Origin: Gardnerella coleohominis
GTDB lineage: Bacteria > Actinomycetota > Actinomycetes > Actinomycetales > Bifidobacteriaceae
Assembly (NCBI RefSeq): GCF_002896555.1
Contig: NZ_MNLH01000001.1
Span: forward strand, 310,001-374,000
Length of the DNA stretch: 64,000 bases
Reading direction: 5' to 3'
The notes under the pieces were generated by a model that was not told the origin of the DNA, searched no databases, and worked only from the letters and a program-made list of their open reading frames with translations. Position numbers and translations under genes: made by a program. This document shows positions 56,558-64,000 of this stretch, in pieces. Every line of letters starts with the position of its first letter. Position 1 is the stretch's first letter.

Positions 56558-57154
56558 TCAGCCAATATCCGCATAAGTACAAATCCATTCACCGCGCTTA
56601 TATTTCAAAGACAACGAAGTCCAATATTGTTCATAGCCAGTAGTCATTCTAACTACTCCCTCAAAATGAGTTGGCTCTACCATAATTCCATTAACTAAAT
56701 GCGGATTAACTGGAAGTCTACACACTTCAAAATTCAAAATAGGATCATTAAGCTCACGAAGATGCTCTCCAACCATAACCCACATATTATGCAACTTTTT
56801 TATGCAATCACTTGAAAGCATTTTATTCATAACAGGCATAATTGGATGCCCTCGAGCTATATCGAGTGCTATACAAGCAACCCTGCAAGTATGCATAGCC
56901 ATCGAGAACATTTTTTCCTCAGAAATAGTGTCATCATAAGCAAGGCTTATATGATAAGGGACTTTTCTTTGAGAAACTCCTACTAAAAATACTCCATCGT
57001 ACGTAGGTAGCTTATTAGGCATCTTTTTAATAGGAGGCGGTGCCGTATCATAATCAGACGCATCATCAGATGAACTATTGGTAAACATACCTTTAGAATC
57101 TAGATATTTATCCTCATCAAGCGGATCTGAATCCGCAAAACATATCTTTTTCAT
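56558..57154 (-). CDS. DUF6459 / Rv3235-like protein
   Basis: A 198-aa protein. The C-terminal 130 residues follow the actinobacterial Rv3235-like pattern: a helical segment 'MAMHTCRVACIALDIARGHPIMPV', then 'SSDCIKKLHNMWVMVGEHLRELNDP', 'INPHLVNGIMVEPTHFEGVVRM' and 'YWTSLSLKYKRGEWICTYADIG'. The N-terminal part is acidic and disordered. I prefer the ATG at 57154 behind AGAGGAAG; the frame open to 57352 is AT-rich and hydrophobic without a ribosome site. The family is usually found near secA in actinobacteria. Function unknown. Confidence 0.65.
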   Translation of the reverse strand: MKKICFADSDPLDEDKYLDSKGMFTNSSSDDASDYDTAPPPIKKMPNKLPTYDGVFLVGVSQRKVPYHISLAYDDTISEEKMFSMAMHTCRVACIALDIARGHPIMPVMNKMLSSDCIKKLHNMWVMVGEHLRELNDPILNFEVCRLPVNPHLVNGIMVEPTHFEGVVRMTTGYEQYWTSLSLKYKRGEWICTYADIG

Positions 57155-57582
57155 TTTCTTCCTCTTTTCATTAAAATACCGCATATAATATGATTTCTTT
57201 TGCGGAATAGGTACAGCATACAACGAAATTAAAAAAGAGAATAAAAAACAATTAAAAATGTGGATAAATAAATACGACAATCTTATTTTCCCAATAAAAT
57301 CAACGTTTTTGACACATTGTTTTATGCACATTTTGTTAAAATAGAACTTCAATTCTAAAAAAATAACAAAAGATATGTTAATTTTTCATGCAAAATCGAT
57401 TTAATCTAACATTTATATTATAAAAATTTGAAAAATTAGAAAAATTGTTGATTTATTGATTTTTAGACTATAACTTCAACTTAGAGTACGCAAACTTCTA
57501 GCATTGCAAGCTTCTGGTATCACATATCCCAAACTTCTATCATCACAAACTTCCGGTATCACAAACCTATACAGCAATTTAA
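57155..57582. other. AT-rich intergenic region with degenerate direct repeats
   Basis: About 430 bases. Four degenerate copies of a ~20-bp unit, CAAACTTCTRGYATYRCAAA-like, lie at about 57490-57567. The rest is AT-rich and presumably contains the promoter of the DUF6459-like gene. Confidence 0.5.
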
Positions 57583-57617
57583 TAAAATGGCGAGTTCAAC
57601 TCATGTCAAACTCGCCA
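57583..57617 (-). terminator. Terminator of guaB3
   Basis: On the minus strand ATGGCGAGTT/AACTCGCCAT (10 bp; 57608-57617 with 57587-57596), followed by TTTTATT. Confidence 0.78.
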
Positions 57618-57666
57618 TAATACAGCAATAACGCTTCTAAAAGAAGCTATCTACTCACCTATTATC

Positions 57667-58785
57667 TTAATTAAATGGCTTAAAAACTACGCTGCAACGT
57701 TGGAAACTCTTAACATCAACATATCCAGTTGATGCCATTGTGCGGCGCAAAGCTCCAACGAAATTAGTGGTTCCATCAGCTTTATGACTTGGTCCGAAAA
57801 GAATATTTTCCAAAGGAGCAACAGTACCAACATTAGTACGCATGCCACGAGGAAGCGAAGGATGACGAGCTTCAGCACCCCAATGCATTCCATGACCAGG
57901 AGCTTCAGTAGCGCGAGCCAAAGGAGTACCGAGCATTACAGCATCTGCTCCCATTGCCAAAGCCTTAATGAAGTTACCAGAATTGCCCATTCCGCCATCA
58001 GCAATAATATGAACGTAACGGCCGCCGGACTCATCCAAATAATCACGACGAGCTTCAGCAACATCAGCAATAGCTGTAGCAAGTGGAGCTTGAACTCCTA
58101 AAGTATTCATTGTGGCAGAAACAGCACCGCCGCCGAATCCAACTAAAACTCCAGCAGCACCAGTTCGCATAAGATGCAATGCAGACGTATAATCTGCGCA
58201 TCCGCCAACAATAACTGGAACATCAAGATCATAAATAAACTTCCTCAAATCAAGAGGCTCATGATCTTTAGAAACATGCTCTGCCGAAACTGCAGTTCCA
58301 CGAATAACGAATAAATCAACTCCAGCTTCAAGAACATTAGCATAAAATTCCTGAGTGCGCTGAGGAGAAAGAGCGCCTGCAACAGTAACACCAGCATCGC
58401 GAATAGTATGCAAACGCTTAACAATAAGCTCAGGCTTAATCGGCTCAGAGTAAATTTCCTGAATACGCTTGGTAGCAGACTCAGAAGGCAATTCAGAAAT
58501 CTCTTTTAACAATGGCTCAGGATTCTCATAACGAGTCCAAAGTCCTTCCAAATCAAGAACACCTAAAGCACCCATTTGTCCCATTGCAATTGCAGTATCA
58601 GGACTCGTAACTGAATCCATAGGAGCCGCAATAATAGGTACATCAAAGCTATACGCATCAACCTGCCAAGCTGTAGAAACAGCTTGTGGATCACGCGAAC
58701 GACGAGAAGGAAGAATAGCGATATCATCAAGTGAATACGCTACACGGGCTTTTTTACCCAAACCAATTTCAATTTCCTGTGACAT
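57667..58785 (-). CDS. guaB3: GuaB3-type IMP dehydrogenase family protein
   Basis: A 372-aa TIM-barrel protein of the IMPDH/GMP-reductase superfamily, without the CBS domains of true GuaB. 'DIAILPSRRSRDP', 'FDVPIIAAPMDSVTSPD' and 'ADGGMGNSGNFIKALAMGADAVMLGTPLA' fit the actinobacterial GuaB3 subfamily. The catalytic loop position, 'IRGTAVSAEHVS', has no cysteine, so it may not be a normal IMP dehydrogenase; its reaction in actinobacteria is unsettled. No Shine-Dalgarno; a weak TAGCCT box stands 7 nt before the ATG. Confidence 0.88.
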   Translation of the reverse strand: MSQEIEIGLGKKARVAYSLDDIAILPSRRSRDPQAVSTAWQVDAYSFDVPIIAAPMDSVTSPDTAIAMGQMGALGVLDLEGLWTRYENPEPLLKEISELPSESATKRIQEIYSEPIKPELIVKRLHTIRDAGVTVAGALSPQRTQEFYANVLEAGVDLFVIRGTAVSAEHVSKDHEPLDLRKFIYDLDVPVIVGGCADYTSALHLMRTGAAGVLVGFGGGAVSATMNTLGVQAPLATAIADVAEARRDYLDESGGRYVHIIADGGMGNSGNFIKALAMGADAVMLGTPLARATEAPGHGMHWGAEARHPSLPRGMRTNVGTVAPLENILFGPSHKADGTTNFVGALRRTMASTGYVDVKSFQRCSVVFKPFN

Positions 58786-58942
58786 ACTTATTAGGCTAAT
58801 GCTCGATGTTGACTAAACAAATTAAAATGTCGCAATAATTAATCGTAAAGCACATACTCATTTTTTATAACGTATATTTAGACGAAAATACTTACACGTA
58901 TTAATTACGTAAAGTTTCAAATTAATTGTGGAAAGTATAAAC

Positions 58943-61135
58943 TTAATTGTGAAAAGCTTCAAAAATGCTACGAGCTTTATCTGCACCAATTCCTGGAACT
59001 TTTTGCAAATCTTCTACAGATGCTGAAGAAATTGCCTTCACACTACCAAAAACAGACAATAATCTTTTTGTATAAGACAAACCAATTCCAGGAATAGAGT
59101 CAAGAGAAGATCGCAAAACGCCTTTTCTTCTTTTATTGCGATGATACGCTATTGCAAATCTATGAGATTCATCTCTTGCACGCTGAAGTAAATATAATCC
59201 TTCAGAACTTCTTTTAAGAATAATAGGATAATCATCATCTGGAAGCCAAACTTCTTCAAGCTTCTTTGACAAACCACATACAGCAATATCTTTTATACCA
59301 CAATCCAACATCGCTTTCTTCGCTGCAATAGCCTGCTGCTTACCACCATCTACAACAATAAGATTCGGCTTATAAGCAAACCTTTTCTGCTTTTTATTGG
59401 AACTAGACGATGAACTTTCGCAATCACTATGAGTAAATCTTCTACAAATAGTTTCATATAATGCACTTAAATCATCCAGCTGCCCATTGCCAGATTCTCC
59501 ATGAATAGAAAATCTCCTATATTCACTTGGACGAGCTATTGCATCTTCAAAAACTACCATTGAAGCAACTTGATACGTGCCATCAATCGTATTAGAAATA
59601 TCGTAACATTCAATACGCAAAGGAGCTTCTGCTAATCCTAATGCTTGAGCTATCTCATTCATGGCATCAGTTCGCATTTCAATGCTGTTTATTCGACTAG
59701 ATTTAATTCGCGTTAAAGCTTGACTTGCATTCTCATTAGCTCTTTGCATTAATGCGCGTTTATCTCCACGCTCAGCAACTCGAATGCTAACTTGCGAACC
59801 TCGAATATTAGAAAGCCAAAGCTCTAATTCCTTACGCCTATCTTCATGTATTTCCAATGGGACAATAATTTCTCGAGGAACAGGCGATATTGGAGCTAAT
59901 AAATCCTCACGACCTGTTGTTTCCTGTCTTTCACGTCTTTCTCGAGTTGCTTGTGCACGAAGTATTGGATCAGTAGCGATAGTGTTATTTACTCCGTCAA
60001 AAGCATCGCGCAACTGTTTAATGTGATTAGACTCATTTAACTCTGACTTATATCCGTTATCGTATTCTGAATATACATGCGCTAATAAATCTGCTAAAAG
60101 ATTACTATCATCATCTTGTTCATTCCTTTCAACGGACCAGTTTTTCTCTCCACGAATCATCCCCGCTCGCACAAAAAATGCATGAATTGAAACTTCAAAA
60201 TCGTCTCCACATAAGCCAAATACATCTGCTTCAACGTAGTCATCAAAAACTACCGCATTTTTTTGCAAAACTGTATTTAATAGAGAAATATCGTCACGTA
60301 ACTTTGCAGCTTTTTCAAACTCTAAATCATCACTGGCTTTTTTCATTTCATGAACAAGACTAGAAACATAAGAAGAACCTATTGTTCCTGTAAGTATTCC
60401 AACTAAATGTTCAACGTAATCACGATGATTTTTTGAAGTTATTTTTCCTATACAAGGAGCTGAACATTTGCCAATTGATGCAAGCAAGCACGGTCTTCCA
60501 GTTCTTTTAGCTTTATTAAAAATCGCTGAAGAACACGTTCGAACAGGAAAAGTTTTTAGTAGTGAATCAAGACTATGTTTTAGCGGTAATACTTTTGCAT
60601 AAGGACCAAAATAGCGAGCGCTTCGCGCACCACGATTACGAGTAATCCAGACTCTTGGAAATTCCTCATTAACAGACACTGCAACATAAGGATAAGTTTT
60701 ATCATCGCGAAAAACTACATTGTATTTTGGATTAAATGCTTTAATCCAAGTGTATTCAAGTGTAAGCGCTTCAAATTCCGTGGCTACAACAGTCCACTCC
60801 AAGCTTCTTGCACTTAAAACCATTGATTGTGTACGAGGATGCAATTGATATAAAGGCTGGAAATAGTTAGCTAAACGATTCCGCAAATTTTTTGCTTTTC
60901 CAACGTAAATAACTCTTCCTTCACCATCACGCCACTTGTAAACTCCTGGTTGAGCTGGAATATCACGCGAAGCTGGTCTAAATAGGTCACGACTATCCCC
61001 CAATAAAGGCGCTCCTAAAGAATTAAAACCATCTACATTTTGAACATCACTGTGGTTATTTTGAGAGTCACTGTTGTTTTTACTTGTTTTACGCCAATGA
61101 GAAGAATCAGATTCTAAATCGTCGATATTATTCAT
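58943..61135 (-). CDS. uvrC: UvrABC system protein C
   Basis: A 730-aa nucleotide-excision-repair endonuclease subunit that makes both incisions at UvrB-marked damage. An N-terminal extension of about 50 residues is Asn/Asp/Ser-rich. The GIY-YIG domain has 'PGVYKWRDGEGRVIYVGKAKNLRNRL'. UVR domain: 'MKKASDDLEFEKAAKLRDDISLL'. An RNase H-like endonuclease domain contains 'IECYDISNTIDGTYQVASMVVFEDA' and 'NLIVVDGGKQQ', and the C-terminus has tandem HhH ('LDSIPGIGLSYTKRLLSVFGS', 'LQKVPGIGADKARSIFE'). It is 46 nt downstream of uvrA. Confidence 0.96.
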   Translation of the reverse strand: MNNIDDLESDSSHWRKTSKNNSDSQNNHSDVQNVDGFNSLGAPLLGDSRDLFRPASRDIPAQPGVYKWRDGEGRVIYVGKAKNLRNRLANYFQPLYQLHPRTQSMVLSARSLEWTVVATEFEALTLEYTWIKAFNPKYNVVFRDDKTYPYVAVSVNEEFPRVWITRNRGARSARYFGPYAKVLPLKHSLDSLLKTFPVRTCSSAIFNKAKRTGRPCLLASIGKCSAPCIGKITSKNHRDYVEHLVGILTGTIGSSYVSSLVHEMKKASDDLEFEKAAKLRDDISLLNTVLQKNAVVFDDYVEADVFGLCGDDFEVSIHAFFVRAGMIRGEKNWSVERNEQDDDSNLLADLLAHVYSEYDNGYKSELNESNHIKQLRDAFDGVNNTIATDPILRAQATRERRERQETTGREDLLAPISPVPREIIVPLEIHEDRRKELELWLSNIRGSQVSIRVAERGDKRALMQRANENASQALTRIKSSRINSIEMRTDAMNEIAQALGLAEAPLRIECYDISNTIDGTYQVASMVVFEDAIARPSEYRRFSIHGESGNGQLDDLSALYETICRRFTHSDCESSSSSSNKKQKRFAYKPNLIVVDGGKQQAIAAKKAMLDCGIKDIAVCGLSKKLEEVWLPDDDYPIILKRSSEGLYLLQRARDESHRFAIAYHRNKRRKGVLRSSLDSIPGIGLSYTKRLLSVFGSVKAISSASVEDLQKVPGIGADKARSIFEAFHN

Positions 61136-61181
61136 TTCACCCCCTTTCTTAAAAAATCCTATAAACTTCTAAAGTCAAATA

Positions 61182-64000
61182 TTAAAGATTTAACATTGGT
61201 TTTAAGAATTTACCAGTCCAACTAGAATCGCATTCACAAATATCTTCAGGAGTACCAGAAGCTACAACAGTTCCACCTGCATCCCCACCTTCTGGCCCTA
61301 AATCAATAATCCAATCCGCTGATTTCACAACGTCAAGATTGTGCTCAATAACAATAACACTATTGCCTTTATCAACAAGAGATTGAAGAACAAGCAATAA
61401 TTTTCTTACATCCTCACAATGAAGACCTGTTGTTGGCTCATCTAGAATATACACAGTCTTACCTGTAGATCTGCGCTGTAATTCTGTAGCAAGCTTCACA
61501 CGTTGAGACTCACCTCCAGAAAGAGTTGGAGCACTCTGACCTAAACGTATATATCCTAAACCAACATCAACTAAAGTATTTAAATATCTAGCTATAGATG
61601 GATATGCTTTAAAGAAAACAGCAGCCTCAGAAATAGGCATATCAAGAACATCTGAAACTGTTTTGCCATTATATTTAACTTCTAAAGTTTCGCGGTTATA
61701 ACGCTTTCCATGACAAACTTCACACTCAACATATACATCAGGCAAGAAGTTCATTTCAATTTTCAAAGTACCATCGCCATGACATGCCTCACAACGACCT
61801 CCTTTAACATTAAAAGAGAATCTTCCCGGACCATATCCTCGAACTTTAGCTTCAGGCGTTTGAGCAAATAAAGAACGAATTTTATCCCAGACGCCAGTGT
61901 ATGTAGCAGGATTAGAGCGCGGAGTTTTACCAATAGGATTCTGATCTACATGAACAACTTTGTCACACTTCTCAACGCCTTTTATTTCCTTATGCTTTCC
62001 AGGAACAATTCGCGCACCATTCAGCTTATCAGCAAGAACTGGATAAAGTATTGAATTTATTAAAGTCGATTTTCCAGATCCAGAAACGCCAGTAATACAC
62101 GTAAAAACGCCTAACGGAATAGAAACATCAATATTCTTTAAATTATGTTCGCGAGCGCCAATAATTTTTAAGACACGATTTGAATCTACTTTTCTACGCT
62201 TTTCAGGAACACTAATTGATCGTCTTCCTGCAATGTAATCTCCAGTAATAGAGCGTTCAGCTTTGCATATGCACGAGGATGGTCCTGAATATACTACTTC
62301 ACCGCCTCGTTCTCCAGCTTCTGGACCAATATCAACAAGCCAGTCTGCTTGACGAATAGTGTCTTCATCATGTTCAACGACTATAAGAGTATTACCAAGA
62401 TTTCGTAAATGGTGCAATGTTGCTATTAAGCGTTCATTGTCTCTTTGATGCAATCCGATTGAAGGTTCGTCAAGCACATACATGACACCTACTAATCCTG
62501 AGCCGATTTGTGTTGCTAAACGGATTCTCTGCGCTTCTCCTCCAGACAATGTTTTTGCTGCTCGTGAAAGAGTTAAATAATTTAATCCGACATCATTTAA
62601 GAATCCAAGTCGTGCACGTATTTCTTTAAGAACTTCTCCAGCAATAATAGCTTGAGAACCTTTTAACTCAAGTGAATTAATCCACTTCAAACTTTCACAA
62701 ACAGGCATATCGCACACGTCTGCAATTGAGTATTCGCCAACTTTAACCGAAAGAACTTCTGGCTTTAAACGTCTGCCTTCACAAGCCCTACATGGAACTT
62801 CACGCATATAAGATTCATAGTATTGGCGCATTTGATCAGAATCAGTTTCATCATGTTTTCTCATGAGTGTACGAACTACACCCTCGAATCCAGTGGAATA
62901 TTCCCTATTACGACCCCATCTGTTTCTATATGAAACTTGAACAGTAAAATCATGTCCATAAAGAATTGCTTGTTGAACATCTTTAGGTAAATCTTGCCAA
63001 GGAGTATCCATGCTAAAGCTTAGATCTTTGGCAAGTCCTGAAAGCACATGCTGATAATACATTCCAGCAGATTTATTCATAGCCCATGGCTCAATAGCAC
63101 CTTGAGAAAGAGATTTTTCCGGATTAGGAATAACTAATTCTGGATCAATTTCTAGGTTATAACCGATACCAGAGCATTCCTTGCATGCTCCATATGGAGC
63201 GTTGAACGAAAAAGTTCTTGGTTCAATTTCATCAAGCTCTAAAGGATGATTATTTGGACATGCTCTATGTTCTGAGAATGATTGTCTACGTTTTGAAGAC
63301 TCTTCTGGTTCATCAACAAAATCAGCAACTACAACTCCATGAGATAGTTTTAATGCTGTTTCAATAGAGTCGGTAAGACGTACACGAATTCCATCTTTAA
63401 TAACTAAACGATCAATAACAACTTCAATAGTGTGCTTTTTTTGCTTAGCTAGATTAATATCTTCGGAAAAATCGCGCATCTTACCGTCAATAATTGCTCT
63501 AGCATAACCGTCTGAACGCAAAAGTTCTATAACATCTTTAAACTCACCTTTACGTCCTTTAACTACTGGAGCTAATATTTGCAAACGCGTACGCTCAGGC
63601 ATAGAAAGCAAAGTATCAGTCATTTGCTGAGGCGTTTGAGCACTAACTAATTCACCACATTCAGGACAGTATGGAGTTCCAACCCTAGCAAAAAGAAGAC
63701 GTAAATAATCATAGATTTCCGTAATCGTACCAACTGTAGATCTAGGATTCCTATTCGTAGTTTTTTGATCTATAGAAACTGCTGGGCTTAAGCCTTCAAT
63801 AAAATCTACATCTGGCTTATCCATGCGGCCTAAAAATTGCCTAGCATAAGCGCTAAGTGATTCAACGTAACGTCGTTGTCCTTCTGCGAATAAAGTGTCG
63901 AAAGCCAGTGAAGATTTACCGGATCCTGAAAGACCAGTAAATACAACCATGCGATTTCTTGGAATAGATAAGCTAACGTTTTTAAGATTATGCTCGCGAG
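61182..64000 (-). CDS. uvrA: UvrABC system protein A (partial, N-terminus beyond window)
   Basis: An ABC-type ATPase that scans DNA for damage. The frame runs open through the right edge; the residues just before '[14 protein letters not shown]' read '[16 protein letters not shown]', so the true start lies beyond 64000. Two Walker A sites are present ('GLSGSGKSS' and 'GVSGSGKST'), with two signature motifs ('LSGGEAQRI', 'LSGGESQRV'), Walker B '[13 protein letters not shown]' and '[10 protein letters not shown]', and zinc modules ('CPECGEL', 'CRACEGRRL', 'CEACHGDG', '[10 protein letters not shown]'). It is the first gene of a uvrA-uvrC pair. Confidence 0.97.
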   Translation of the reverse strand, partial: REHNLKNVSLSIPRNRMVVFTGLSGSGKSSLAFDTLFAEGQRRYVESLSAYARQFLGRMDKPDVDFIEGLSPAVSIDQKTTNRNPRSTVGTITEIYDYLRLLFARVGTPYCPECGELVSAQTPQQMTDTLLSMPERTRLQILAPVVKGRKGEFKDVIELLRSDGYARAIIDGKMRDFSEDINLAKQKKHTIEVVIDRLVIKDGIRVRLTDSIETALKLSHGVVVADFVDEPEESSKRRQSFSEHRACPNNHPLELDEIEPRTFSFNAPYGACKECSGIGYNLEIDPELVIPNPEKSLSQGAIEPWAMNKSAGMYYQHVLSGLAKDLSFSMDTPWQDLPKDVQQAILYGHDFTVQVSYRNRWGRNREYSTGFEGVVRTLMRKHDETDSDQMRQYYESYMREVPCRACEGRRLKPEVLSVKVGEYSIADVCDMPVCESLKWINSLELKGSQAIIAGEVLKEIRARLGFLNDVGLNYLTLSRAAKTLSGGEAQRIRLATQIGSGLVGVMYVLDEPSIGLHQRDNERLIATLHHLRNLGNTLIVVEHDEDTIRQADWLVDIGPEAGERGGEVVYSGPSSCICKAERSITGDYIAGRRSISVPEKRRKVDSNRVLKIIGAREHNLKNIDVSIPLGVFTCITGVSGSGKSTLINSILYPVLADKLNGARIVPGKHKEIKGVEKCDKVVHVDQNPIGKTPRSNPATYTGVWDKIRSLFAQTPEAKVRGYGPGRFSFNVKGGRCEACHGDGTLKIEMNFLPDVYVECEVCHGKRYNRETLEVKYNGKTVSDVLDMPISEAAVFFKAYPSIARYLNTLVDVGLGYIRLGQSAPTLSGGESQRVKLATELQRRSTGKTVYILDEPTTGLHCEDVRKLLLVLQSLVDKGNSVIVIEHNLDVVKSADWIIDLGPEGGDAGGTVVASGTPEDICECDSSWTGKFLKPMLNL

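Overview
The window looks like chromosomal DNA of a low-GC member of the Bifidobacteriaceae, most likely the Gardnerella vaginalis group. This is inferred from gene content: actinobacterial RbpA, a PafBC regulator beside HelY, the DUF881/Sbp/FHA/MerR division cluster, a GuaB3-type protein, a eukaryote-type UDP-glucose pyrophosphorylase as in bifidobacteria, and bifidobacterial core gene order, all in AT-rich DNA. No database search was run.

Left part (1-6.7 kb) is an accessory, defence-like region, visibly more AT-rich than the core. It holds an ABC-three-component (ABC-3C) type operon on the minus strand (zinc-ribbon protein, 76-aa middle component, DUF2326-type ATPase cut by the window edge). 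Next come a divergent 43-aa basic protein, a structured RNA with a terminator, a decayed TIR-domain gene, a DUF2971 + HEPN gene pair, and a second structured RNA region on the minus strand. A tRNA array (Gly, Cys, Val, Val; 7.1-7.5 kb) follows.

The most interesting unit is 7.7-14.1 kb. A promoter and TPP riboswitch precede an allantoate-amidohydrolase-like M20 peptidase, an NCS1 transporter, an allantoinase-like amidohydrolase, then thiS, thiF and thiG, with no thiO or thiH. I propose that allantoin is imported and opened, and that the ureidoglycine formed by the M20 enzyme collapses to dehydroglycine, the ThiG substrate. That would replace glycine oxidase or tyrosine lyase. A second structured leader with an intrinsic terminator sits in front of the transporter.

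14.3-41.4 kb is mostly rightward core DNA: adhP (leftward), a second identical tRNA-Gly, a large TPR protein, ligA with a large insertion, mrp, a DUF349 protein (leftward), hisS, aspS, a four-gene polar amino-acid ABC transporter, UDP-glucose pyrophosphorylase, a PafB-PafC fusion, a small membrane protein, helY, rbpA and a HAD phosphatase. 41.7-64 kb is all leftward: the FtsR/FHA/DUF881/Sbp/PgsA cluster, rpe, lgt, cdsA, frr, pyrH, tsf, rpsB, def, a long-chain acyl-CoA ligase, a DUF6459-like protein, guaB3, uvrC and uvrA (cut by the right edge).

Several genes without a Shine-Dalgarno sequence (hisS, the first ABC-transporter gene, FHA, lgt, fadD, perhaps guaB3) have a -10-like hexamer exactly 7 nt before the start codon, which suggests leaderless mRNAs.
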